In this document: piece by piece, positions 1 to 5,217 of the stretch
Layout of the letters: every line of letters begins with the position of its first letter
How positions within the stretch are numbered: the first letter of the stretch is position 1
Assembly: GCA_002789895.1 (NCBI GenBank)
Contig: PFUC01000041.1
Location: 1-5,383 of the forward strand
Reading direction: 5' to 3'
DNA length: 5,383 nt
From: Candidatus Collierbacteria bacterium CG_4_9_14_3_um_filter_43_16
Lineage (GTDB): Bacteria; Patescibacteriota; Microgenomatia; UBA1400; MFAQ01
Translations under genes and position numbers: made by a program
Notes under the pieces: generated by a model
Database searches by the model: none
Seen by the model: the letters and a program-made list of their open reading frames with translations, nothing else
Told to the model about the DNA's origin: nothing

Positions 1-91
1 ATTCCGCAAGAGATTTTCCTTTTTTGGTTGGGATTCTCTCCCCCTTTGCAACACGAGCTCCAAAAAAACCATACTTCGCCCCATTACTCAC
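1..91 (-). CDS. N-terminal fragment of an unidentified protein downstream of secF (cut by window edge)
   Basis: From a GTG at 91-89 on the minus strand a frame stays open to the window edge and encodes 30 residues, beginning MSNGAKYGFFGARVAKG and continuing with a lysine-rich stretch. A stop (TAA) lies at 100-98 in the same frame, so the gene must start between there and the edge, and GTG is the only usual start codon. The gap from the secF stop is 15 nt, almost the same as the 16-nt secD-secF gap, which fits a third gene of the same operon. No Shine-Dalgarno sequence is visible, as with most neighbours. I do not recognise the protein. It starts without a hydrophobic segment, so a cytoplasmic product is likelier than an exported one. 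A second frame, from an ATG at 83, is also open, so the frame choice is an inference. Confidence 0.4.
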   Translation of the reverse strand, partial: MSNGAKYGFFGARVAKGERIPTKKGKSLAE

Positions 92-106
92 ATAAGGTTA
101 GAAGCC

Positions 107-964
107 CTATTTGTTCTTGCCAAAGTATTTTTCCCAGACAACCAACAAAGGGGCGGCGGTGAAAGTAGAAGAATAGGTACCGGTGATAGTTCCAATTAGA
201 AGCGCCAGAGAAAAGTATCTGGTGGTCTCTCCACCCATTAAGAACATGGCCAAAAGCATAAAAATAATAGTTAGTGAATTGTTCAGCGATCTGGCCATAG
301 TTTCGGTAACTGCTTGGTTTATCAAGGAAACGTAGTCAACATTTTTGTTTTTGTGACTTAGCTCCCGAATGCGATCATAGACAACGATAGTATCGTGAAC
401 TGAAAAAGAAAGAATTGTCAGAACGGCCGTAACAAATAAAAGGTCTACTTCAATTCCCAAAAAGTGCCCAAGAAGTGAGAAAGATCCGAGCAGTACGATA
501 GTATCGTGAAACATAGCCAGAACCGCGCAAATTCCATACTTCAATTGTTTGAAGGCTAGGCTAATGTAGGTCAATAGGAGGAACGAAGAGATCATCAAGG
601 CGTTCGCGGTTTTCTTGATGGTTTCTTTTCCGAGGGCGGGACCGATGGTTTCGAAATCAGTAAGTTTGATATCCGGGTTGTCCGGCTTGAGGGTCTCAAG
701 AACTTTTTGAACCGATTTCTGGGATATTTCTTTTGACTTTATAGTCAGACCATTACCATCTGAACTTTCAAGAATCGATGTGTATTCTTTGAATGATTGA
801 AGAATCACATCGGGCATTGATATTGACTGTACCAAAGTAAAGCGAGAGCCACCAGTAAACTCAATAGACGGTTTGAGACCGAAACGTACTAGAGAGTAGA
901 TACCAGGAAATATCACAATGGCGGATATAATGAAATAAAGAGAGAGATGTTTCATCCAGTTCAT
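107..964 (-). CDS. secF: Protein translocase subunit SecF
   Basis: SecF is one half of the SecDF membrane complex, which uses the ion gradient to pull proteins out of the SecYEG channel at late stages of export. The 285-residue product has the family plan: a first membrane helix (about 8-27), a short extracytoplasmic P1-like domain with the FTGGS motif (36-40), the IGPALGKE motif (107-114) ahead of helix 2, and five more hydrophobic helices up to about 277. The strongest signature is SFSVHDTIVVYDRIREL (186-202), the conserved helix-4 segment carrying the Asp and Arg of the ion pathway, followed by ARSLNNSLT and the GTYSSTF motif near 262-268. Length is usual for SecF. It lies 16 nt after secD, so the two are surely co-transcribed. 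The ATG at 964 is used; an alternative ATG three codons in (955) cannot be excluded, and neither has a Shine-Dalgarno sequence. Confidence 0.97.
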   Translation of the reverse strand: MNWMKHLSLYFIISAIVIFPGIYSLVRFGLKPSIEFTGGSRFTLVQSISMPDVILQSFKEYTSILESSDGNGLTIKSKEISQKSVQKVLETLKPDNPDIKLTDFETIGPALGKETIKKTANALMISSFLLLTYISLAFKQLKYGICAVLAMFHDTIVLLGSFSLLGHFLGIEVDLLFVTAVLTILSFSVHDTIVVYDRIRELSHKNKNVDYVSLINQAVTETMARSLNNSLTIIFMLLAMFLMGGETTRYFSLALLIGTITGTYSSTFTAAPLLVVWEKYFGKNK

Positions 965-970
965 ATATAG

Positions 971-1006
971 TTAGAAGTTGTTAGTTATTGGTTGTTGGTG
1001 ATTGAT
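971..1006. repeat. Low-complexity, degenerate short repeat across the secD stop codon
   Basis: The stretch is made almost only of G, T and A on the plus strand, as variations on GTTGTTAGTTATTGGTT. Read on the minus strand it gives units such as CAACAACCAATAACTAACAAC. It encodes the polar Asn/Thr/Gln-rich last residues of SecD, contains the TAA stop, and fills most of the spacer before secF. The repeat is imperfect and short, so it could be chance low complexity or the remains of slipped-strand expansion. Confidence 0.35.
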
Positions 1007-2336
1007 TCGTGTATTGTTTGCCCCTGAAGAAGACACGCAAAAGATTCCTGGTGACGACGATACCAGTAAAAAGAGAGATAAAAATACCGAGAATTAGAGT
1101 AAGGGCAAAACCTCTGACGGAACCGGAAGTGTTCAGAAAACTCCAATCAAGGGGGTTAAAAAGGATTAAACCGGTGATAATGGTGGCAGTATTCGCGTCT
1201 TTGATGGAGTCCCAGGCCCGGCCGAAGGCCAACTCCAGAGCCACACGCCAGTCTCTTCCGGCTCTGATTTCTTCCTTATATCTTTCAAAAACCAGAATGT
1301 TGCTGTCTACCGCCATACCGACAGAGAGTAGGAAACCGGCAATACCAGGTAGGCTTAGAACTACCGGAATTAATTTGTATAGAGCTAAAGTAAAAATGCC
1401 ATAGAGAACGAGCCCTACTGAAGCTATTAAACCCATCCAACCGTAATAAGCAATCATAAAGAAGATAACCATAGATAGACCGATCGCCCCAGCAGTGACA
1501 CTTTTTTTGATTGAATCTGCACCGAGAGTCGCGGGGATATTTTTTTGACTGAGAATGGAAACGGGAACCGGTAAGGCCCCGGCGTTTAACTGGATAGAAA
1601 GAGACTTGGCTTCTTCGGTGGTGAATTTACCAGTAATGACGGCATTGCCGCTATCGATTTCGGCTTGAACTGTAGGCATGGTGAGGGGATAACCGTCTAG
1701 GAGAATGGCGATGGGTTTACCGATATTGTCCTTGGTAAGTTGAGCAAATTTACCCTTACCCGAGTCCTTAAAAGTGAGCGAGACTGCTGGACTGCGATCC
1801 TGTGATTCAAAAGTTACTTGGGCTCGCTGAAGATCAGCACCCGTCAGATCTGTCGGAGTAAAGCCGGTCAAGGTGGCGGAGTCGGAAGCTGTGACGCCAG
1901 GGGTGTATATAGGAAGAGCGAAAACCATCTTGGCTGTTTGACCGATGAGAGTGAGCGCCTGTTGGGGATCGGTAACTCCGGGAAGCTCAAGAATTAAACG
2001 ATAGTCATTACCAGAAAGAGCTGTCTTGACGCCAGACTCAGAGACGCCAAAAAGGTCTACTCGACGCCCGATGACCTCCTTTAAAGAATCTAGAGCAGAA
2101 GACCGGTCGCTTGACGCTATATCTTTCATATCCACATTGAGGGTTACCTGCAAACCGCCCTTGATATCGAGACCTTGTTTTAACTCAATTTCTCGAGAAA
2201 AATCGAGTTTGCCTATTTTATATTTTAGTCTGGGTACCACGAAGTTTCCCAATTTGGCGGGCAAAATAATATAAAAGGACATAAGCGTCAGTACTGTAAT
2301 ACCGAGGGAAATTTTTTGGGGTTTGGAAAACTTCAT
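981..2336 (-). CDS. secD: Protein translocase subunit SecD
   Basis: SecD partners SecF in the membrane complex that couples ion flow to preprotein release on the outer side of the membrane. The 451-residue product has an N-terminal membrane helix (about 8-26), then a large extracytoplasmic head. The head carries LDIKGGLQVTLNVD (56-69), the RRVDLFGVSE motif (91-100), LPGVTDPQQA (118-127), and a second half with GKPIAILLDG (206-215) and TTEEAKSLSIQLNAGALPVP (239-258). LGADSI (271-276) marks the entry to helix 2. The membrane half contains the SVGMAVDSNILVFERYKEE signature (338-356), with the ion-pathway Asp344, then WDSIKDANTATIITG (375-389) and SVRGFALTLILGIFISLFTG (406-425). It is shorter than E. 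coli SecD (about 615 residues) but within the bacterial range. It starts at the ATG at 2336 with no visible Shine-Dalgarno sequence. The last residues (about 442-451) are a low-complexity polar tail. Confidence 0.97.
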   Translation of the reverse strand: MKFSKPQKISLGITVLTLMSFYIILPAKLGNFVVPRLKYKIGKLDFSREIELKQGLDIKGGLQVTLNVDMKDIASSDRSSALDSLKEVIGRRVDLFGVSESGVKTALSGNDYRLILELPGVTDPQQALTLIGQTAKMVFALPIYTPGVTASDSATLTGFTPTDLTGADLQRAQVTFESQDRSPAVSLTFKDSGKGKFAQLTKDNIGKPIAILLDGYPLTMPTVQAEIDSGNAVITGKFTTEEAKSLSIQLNAGALPVPVSILSQKNIPATLGADSIKKSVTAGAIGLSMVIFFMIAYYGWMGLIASVGLVLYGIFTLALYKLIPVVLSLPGIAGFLLSVGMAVDSNILVFERYKEEIRAGRDWRVALELAFGRAWDSIKDANTATIITGLILFNPLDWSFLNTSGSVRGFALTLILGIFISLFTGIVVTRNLLRVFFRGKQYTNQSPTTNN

Positions 2337-2361
2337 AGATTATTTTACTTGATGGAGTGAA

Positions 2362-2383
2362 ACCCGCCTGCCAGCAGGCGGGT
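2362..2383. repeat. Perfect 10-bp inverted repeat upstream of secD (possible REP-like palindromic element)
   Basis: The arms ACCCGCCTGC (2362-2371) and GCAGGCGGGT (2374-2383) are perfect reverse complements separated by only CA. The arms are very GC-rich inside an AT-rich spacer. It lies in the 63-nt gap between the AbrB-like gene stop (2400) and the secD start (2336). Neither strand has a run of T directly after the stem, so it is not a classic Rho-independent terminator. On the minus strand the palindrome is preceded by GTCATTGCGA, a sequence I recall from intergenic palindromic repeats of several bacteria. That similarity is from memory and untested. As RNA it would form a strong hairpin in the secD 5' leader or at the 3' end of the AbrB transcript, where it could slow exonucleases. 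Confidence 0.6.
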
Positions 2384-2399
2384 CGCAATGACAATTTGA

Positions 2400-2606
2400 T
2401 TATATAAGTTTTCTTGTCGTTTTTTTTATGGATGAAAGACCCAAACTGAGCTGATGACTATCAATAAAATTCAAAGTTAAGGAATTATTTAGATTATTTT
2501 CCACCTCTACTTGATCCCCTGGTTTGAGAGATAAATTTTTTACCAAGCTTGAGGGTAGAGTGACTCCCAGGGAGTTTCCAACCCTTAAGATCTTTTGGAT
2601 AGGCAT
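2400..2606 (-). CDS. AbrB/MazE/SpoVT-fold DNA-binding protein (68 residues)
   Basis: The N-terminal half matches the swapped-hairpin AbrB fold shared by transition-state regulators and by MazE-like antitoxins. It reads RVGNSLGVTLPSSLVKNLSL (8-27), then KPGDQVEVE (28-36), the usual pattern in which a strand carrying GNS is followed by a short helix and a GD turn. Proteins of this fold bind DNA as dimers. The C-terminal part (about 45-68) is not recognisable and is rich in Ser, Leu and Lys; in antitoxins this part would bind the toxin. The ATG overlaps the TGA stop of the upstream winged-helix gene by one base (TGATG at 2608-2604), so the two are translationally coupled. No toxin gene (PIN, MazF or HEPN type) lies beside it; the next gene is secD. 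It could be a plain regulator or an orphan antitoxin, and I cannot choose between them. Confidence 0.85.
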   Translation of the reverse strand: MPIQKILRVGNSLGVTLPSSLVKNLSLKPGDQVEVENNLNNSLTLNFIDSHQLSLGLSSIKKTTRKLI

Positions 2607-3187
2607 CAGCTTAATAATTGAATTTCATCTCCGATCAAAGTAATTCTGGGCTGAAGGAGAACCTTGACAATAAAGGGGTCTTTGTGGGATTTGCGATAAT
2701 TGAACTCTTCTTCGGTCATACATGAATAATTTAGTTCGGTGTTTAACATTTTCTCAATTTGCTTTACGGTCAAAGAGACCTGTGGCATGATGACTTTACC
2801 GATAATCATCAGATCGACTTCATCTGGATCTCGCTTGAGTCCACGGGAAAGTTTTTGTGAGACAAAGGCGAATTTCACAAAGCCTAGTTTACTGCGATTT
2901 TTTATCACTAGACGACCAAAACCTGTCGATTTGATGACCAGATTGGTAAGTTCGGAATAAAGTGGGAAAGTTGTTTTCACCGAATAGTAAAGTCGATTAC
3001 CTCTTTTTTCACTTGTCAAGAGGCCGGCTTTTTGAAGATGTTCGAGCTCCCGCCTGACAGCGTTGATTTCCTCTTTGGTAATACGAGTTATTTCTCGGAC
3101 ATAAAACATTTCCTTCGTTTGAGAAAGAAATAACTTTAAGAGTTTGACTCTTACTTTGGAAATAATTAGGTCGGATAATTTGGCCAT
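2606..3187 (-). CDS. Winged-helix regulator with a degenerate nucleotidyltransferase-like C-terminal domain
   Basis: Counting from the ATG at 3187 the product has 193 residues. Residues about 5-70 form a winged helix-turn-helix of the ArsR/MarR type: a helix with KVRVKLLKLFL, then FYVREITRITKEEINAVRRE as the HTH, LQKAGLLTSEKRGNRLYYSV as the wing. From about 101 the pattern resembles the MNT-type nucleotidyltransferase fold. LGFVKFAFVSQKLSRG (101-116) stands where active enzymes have the Gly-Ser motif, and DPDEVDLMIIG (120-130) where they have an Asp-X-Asp pair. EEEFNYRKSHKDPFI (159-173) and a final RITLIGDE fit the end of such proteins. The Gly of GS is Val109, and the first catalytic Asp appears as Glu123, so it is probably not catalytic. 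The frame extends to a TTG at 3208, but the ATG gives the usual start of the domain. The role is inferred as transcription control, target unknown. Confidence 0.85.
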   Translation of the reverse strand: MAKLSDLIISKVRVKLLKLFLSQTKEMFYVREITRITKEEINAVRRELEHLQKAGLLTSEKRGNRLYYSVKTTFPLYSELTNLVIKSTGFGRLVIKNRSKLGFVKFAFVSQKLSRGLKRDPDEVDLMIIGKVIMPQVSLTVKQIEKMLNTELNYSCMTEEEFNYRKSHKDPFIVKVLLQPRITLIGDEIQLLS

Positions 3188-3195
3188 ATGTGTAC

Positions 3196-3229
3196 GGGCC
3201 CCGACCAACAGTCGAGGGTAAGCAGGCCC
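3196..3229 (-). other. GC-rich foldable segment before the winged-helix gene
   Basis: This lies in the 56-nt gap between the DUF3048 gene stop and the ATG at 3187. GGGCC (3196-3200) can pair with GGCCC (3225-3229). Inside it CGAC (3202-3205) pairs with GTCG (3211-3214) around a CAACA loop. Read as minus-strand RNA, the inner stem can instead extend to seven pairs with one G-U wobble (3199-3205 with 3211-3217). No T run follows, so termination is doubtful. The segment could be an operator for the regulator it precedes, a leader hairpin, or chance; I see no clear -10/-35 pair here. Confidence 0.25.
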
Positions 3230-3243
3230 TAATAATTAATACC

Positions 3244-4446
3244 TCAATTGTAAACCACTTTGTTGCCAATGGGTAAAATACTTATCCAAATTGCTCCAGG
3301 GGTGAAAGTAATTTCTTTTCCATTTAAGTCGGTATAGATTGTTCGAGCAGTTTGAGATGTCTTTTTCCATTTAATCTGGGCAGCTTGACCACCAGTAAAG
3401 AATAAACCTGTGCCTTCACCAATTATGGTATAGAATATATGCTTATGTTCGTCTAGAGGGCCTTCTTCTTTTGCAAATTGAATGATGACATTGGGTGCGG
3501 TGATTTGTTTACCGGTTTCAAGATCTAACTGAGCGACTGGGCCTTGATTCCGCTGATATTCTTTGATGGTCTGGTCGTATTTCCAGTCAACCGTAAAGTC
3601 TTGGTAGTTAGCCCAAAAATCGTATTTTATATTTTGGGCAGGCTGTCCGGCTATATCAGAAGTTCCTGTTTTCCACAATTTGACTCCAGAGAGCCAGGTT
3701 TTGCCGCTCGGCATAAGATTATTGAAACCGCGTTTTTCAGCTTCCTTCCAGGCATAAGTAAGATAACCTACATAAGTATGCTCGGTGGCGATCTCTACTC
3801 CGGCCCCAAGCCGCTGATAGTCTCTTTTCATGACGGGTATGCCGATATCACCGATAGTATCGAAGTCGTTACCTCCAGCTTTCCTCCAACCTAGCTTGGC
3901 CAACTCTTCCAAAGCAAAGGCCTTTTTGTTCGAAGTGCATTGACCGCTGGCTGCATCCGCGCTACAGTTGCCACCACCAACATGCATGTAAATAGGGGTA
4001 TTGTATTCGGCGGCGATATTTACAAAATAAATTCGAGCGCTTCTGACAGGGGCAACTTTGGCAACGTCTGCCTGAGCACCGCAGTAGAAAACACCCATGA
4101 AACGGGTGATTCCACCTTCGGCGACCGCTTCGTAAACAATATCCGCAGAGGCAAGTCCGGATTGTGGACGGGCGTGAATATCATTTTCGATCATAGCTAG
4201 GATAGGACGTCGTGCTTCCCACAAGGTTTTTTCTGATTTCGAATAAAGCTTTCCGTTCAAAGGACAGGCTTCTGTTTTTGGCTCATCGGCATACTGGCCG
4301 AAACCAGCGGATTTCTTCTCAGTAGAGGTCTCGGCTTTCGGAGAGACCAGGCCCTCGCGGGAAGATGGCACCACAGCGTAGGCAAGGCCGGCTGAAACAA
4401 AAAAAGTGAGGATGAGCGAGATAATGATTTTGGGGTTAAATTTCAT
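3244..4446 (-). CDS. Exported DUF3048 (YerB-like) domain protein
   Basis: The 400-residue product begins with a signal peptide: basic MKFNPK, a hydrophobic core (7-21) and an AYA site (22-24). There is no lipobox Cys, unlike the Bacillus YerB-type lipoproteins of this family, so it is either released or kept by the uncleaved helix. After a low-complexity linker (about 26-58) comes the N-terminal DUF3048 domain. Its signatures are RPILAMIENDIHARPQSGLA (80-99), ADIVYEAVAEGGITRFMGVF (101-120) and PVRSARIYFVNIAAEYNTPI (133-152), then MHVGGGN (154-160). The C-terminal DUF3048 domain (about 270-398) shows KEYQRNQGPVAQLD (295-308), NVIIQF (319-324) and TFTPGAIWI (380-388). Cysteines 61, 122, 161 and 170 could form disulfides outside the cell. 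The biochemical role of the family is not known to me; an envelope role is inferred. It sits 9 nt after the DUF4446 gene, so the two are co-transcribed, and export would use the Sec system encoded downstream. Confidence 0.92.
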   Translation of the reverse strand: MKFNPKIIISLILTFFVSAGLAYAVVPSSREGLVSPKAETSTEKKSAGFGQYADEPKTEACPLNGKLYSKSEKTLWEARRPILAMIENDIHARPQSGLASADIVYEAVAEGGITRFMGVFYCGAQADVAKVAPVRSARIYFVNIAAEYNTPIYMHVGGGNCSADAASGQCTSNKKAFALEELAKLGWRKAGGNDFDTIGDIGIPVMKRDYQRLGAGVEIATEHTYVGYLTYAWKEAEKRGFNNLMPSGKTWLSGVKLWKTGTSDIAGQPAQNIKYDFWANYQDFTVDWKYDQTIKEYQRNQGPVAQLDLETGKQITAPNVIIQFAKEEGPLDEHKHIFYTIIGEGTGLFFTGGQAAQIKWKKTSQTARTIYTDLNGKEITFTPGAIWISILPIGNKVVYN

Positions 4447-4455
4447 AAACTGTGT

Positions 4456-4908
4456 TTATTTTACGACTTCATTAATAACTTCTTGTTCTTCTTTGGAGAG
4501 GGCTTGGCTGATGACCTTACCGCCTTCCACTTTTTTAGCATAGAGCCGAGTATTTTCCCGACTATGTAAAGAGCTTATCATAATACCATCCCCATTATCA
4601 TCAAGAAAAACGACTGAAAAGCTTTGATCTCCACCCGTATCGGTGAAGGGATTGTAGCGTCGGAAACCTACACGCTGAAGATGTTTTTTGTTTTCGCTGA
4701 CCTCAACGGTCAGTCTTTCCTGAAGGGATTTGATATCGTCAGAGTTCTGGTCTAAGGTAGAAATGAGATGGTTGAGAGAAGAGATCAGGTCTTTCTTGGA
4801 GACGTCGGCCGTTAATCGATTGTAATGAAGCATCGTACGAACGAGCAGGAAGGTCAGAACTATCAACCAGAAGACGGCGATGGCAAAAAAAATAGAGGCG
4901 GATACCAT
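4456..4908 (-). CDS. DUF4446 family single-pass membrane protein
   Basis: The 150-residue product starts with one membrane helix (about 5-25), followed by a charged region with heptad-like spacing (about 38-78) that may be a coiled coil. The DUF4446 core is unmistakable: VGFRRYNPFTDTGGDQSFSV (80-99), VVFLDDNGDGIMISSLHSRE (99-118), then TRLYAKKVEGG (120-130) and a final LSKEEQEVI (137-145). With few residues before the helix, the conserved domain is probably cytoplasmic. The family is widespread in Firmicutes and in CPR bacteria and has no established function that I know of. It is the first gene of the leftward run, 9 nt ahead of the DUF3048 gene. Its ATG at 4908 lies about 10 nt after the expected start point of the minus-strand promoter, and no Shine-Dalgarno sequence is present. 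Confidence 0.92.
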   Translation of the reverse strand: MVSASIFFAIAVFWLIVLTFLLVRTMLHYNRLTADVSKKDLISSLNHLISTLDQNSDDIKSLQERLTVEVSENKKHLQRVGFRRYNPFTDTGGDQSFSVVFLDDNGDGIMISSLHSRENTRLYAKKVEGGKVISQALSKEEQEVINEVVK

Positions 4909-4924
4909 ATTGTAGTTTTATTTT

Positions 4925-4930
4925 ACTATA
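4925..4930 (-). promoter_or_regulatory. Candidate -10 box (TATAGT) of the leftward operon
   Basis: On the minus strand TATAGT differs from the TATAAT consensus at one position. It lies in the divergent spacer, with an expected transcription start near 4918 and thus a leader of about 10 nt before the ATG at 4908. I find no convincing -35 hexamer at 16-18 bp spacing; it would lie inside the first codons of the rightward gene. Inferred from position and sequence only. Confidence 0.45.
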
Positions 4931-4934
4931 CCGA

Positions 4935-4940
4935 TATAAT
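4935..4940 (+). promoter_or_regulatory. Consensus -10 box (TATAAT) of the rightward genes
   Basis: A perfect TATAAT ends 7 nt before the ATG at 4948, exactly where a transcript would start at or just before the A of the start codon. That predicts a leaderless mRNA. The -35 region is poor: TTGTAG at 4910-4915 leaves a 19-bp spacer, and the 17-bp position holds GTAGTT. The box lies 4 bp from the opposing minus-strand -10. Confidence 0.6.
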
Positions 4941-4947
4941 ACTAACC

Positions 4948-5190
4948 ATGGCCAAACAAAGAAAAACCAGACGGGAAAAAATCCAAACTCAAGAAAGAAT
5001 ACAAAGGTCGGACGCTTTTGTTATTAATGACGAGTGGCTGACAACAAAGACAAAACAACCAATGATAAATGAAGACTTGGTTAAAGGTGAAAACAAATTC
5101 TTCAGAACAGACTTGACAAAGACTGTGATCCTGACTATGCTTGTCGTAGCCTTGGAGCTAGCTATTTGGAGTTATTTGTCCAGGCACTAA
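4948..5190 (+). CDS. Small protein with basic N-terminus and C-terminal membrane anchor (80 residues)
   Basis: The product begins MAKQRKTRREKIQTQERIQR, a strongly basic helix-prone segment. A polar middle (21-57) follows, then a single hydrophobic helix (about 58-77, LTKTVILTMLVVALELAIWS) and a short SRH end. That layout suggests a tail-anchored membrane protein with a cytoplasmic N-terminus able to touch nucleic acid, ribosomes or acidic lipids. I recall similar small proteins in Parcubacteria genomes but know no function. The frame is open further upstream to an ATG at 4825, but that stretch overlaps the DUF4446 gene on the other strand. The ATG at 4948 follows the TATAAT box directly and begins with the typical MAK, so it is preferred. 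It lies 27 nt before the DUF5679 gene on the same strand, probably as one transcript. Confidence 0.8.
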   Translation: MAKQRKTRREKIQTQERIQRSDAFVINDEWLTTKTKQPMINEDLVKGENKFFRTDLTKTVILTMLVVALELAIWSYLSRH

Positions 5191-5198
5191 CTAAAAGA

Positions 5199-5208
5199 AA
5201 GGGGGTGA
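5199..5208 (+). promoter_or_regulatory. Strong Shine-Dalgarno sequence for the DUF5679 gene
   Basis: AAGGGGGTGA matches the anti-Shine-Dalgarno complement AAGGAGGTGA at nine of ten positions, and the odd G can still pair by wobble. It ends 9 nt before the ATG at 5218. It fixes that start and is the only clear ribosome binding site in the window. Confidence 0.85.
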
Positions 5209-5217
5209 ACCAAGTAA

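Noticed and set aside
1..83. Alternative coding frame from an ATG at 83 on the minus strand
   Set aside because: It is open but gives a less protein-like sequence (MGRSMVFLELVLQRGRES) and a looser spacing from secF than the GTG frame; it remains possible.
1009..1404. Open frame of 131 codons on the plus strand
   Set aside because: It lies wholly inside secD on the other strand, and its Arg/Lys/Pro-rich translation shows no family motif; secD is well conserved there.
2026..2274. Open frame on the plus strand inside secD
   Set aside because: It is antisense to conserved SecD head-domain motifs and has no sign of coding of its own.
2362..2383. Rho-independent terminator between the AbrB-like gene and secD
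   Set aside because: The stem is strong, but no T run follows on either strand and the loop is only 2 nt, so I list it as a palindromic repeat.
2400..3187. Classic toxin-antitoxin operon
   Set aside because: Neither gene resembles a toxin and no toxin is adjacent, so the call would rest only on the AbrB fold.
3188..3208. Longer start (TTG at 3208) for the winged-helix gene
   Set aside because: It adds MVGARTH, uses a rare start codon with no Shine-Dalgarno sequence and runs into the GC-rich foldable spacer; the ATG at 3187 gives a typical MAKLSDLI start.
3009..3269. Open frame of 86 codons on the minus strand
   Set aside because: It overlaps the end of the DUF3048 gene and the winged-helix domain in another frame; those two genes carry the recognisable motifs.
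3544..3894. Open frame of 116 codons on the plus strand
   Set aside because: It is fully antisense to the DUF3048 gene and its translation has no recognisable domain.
4825..4947. 41-codon N-terminal extension of the small plus-strand protein
   Set aside because: It would overlap the DUF4446 gene on the opposite strand and place the consensus TATAAT inside the coding region; the ATG at 4948 fits the promoter.
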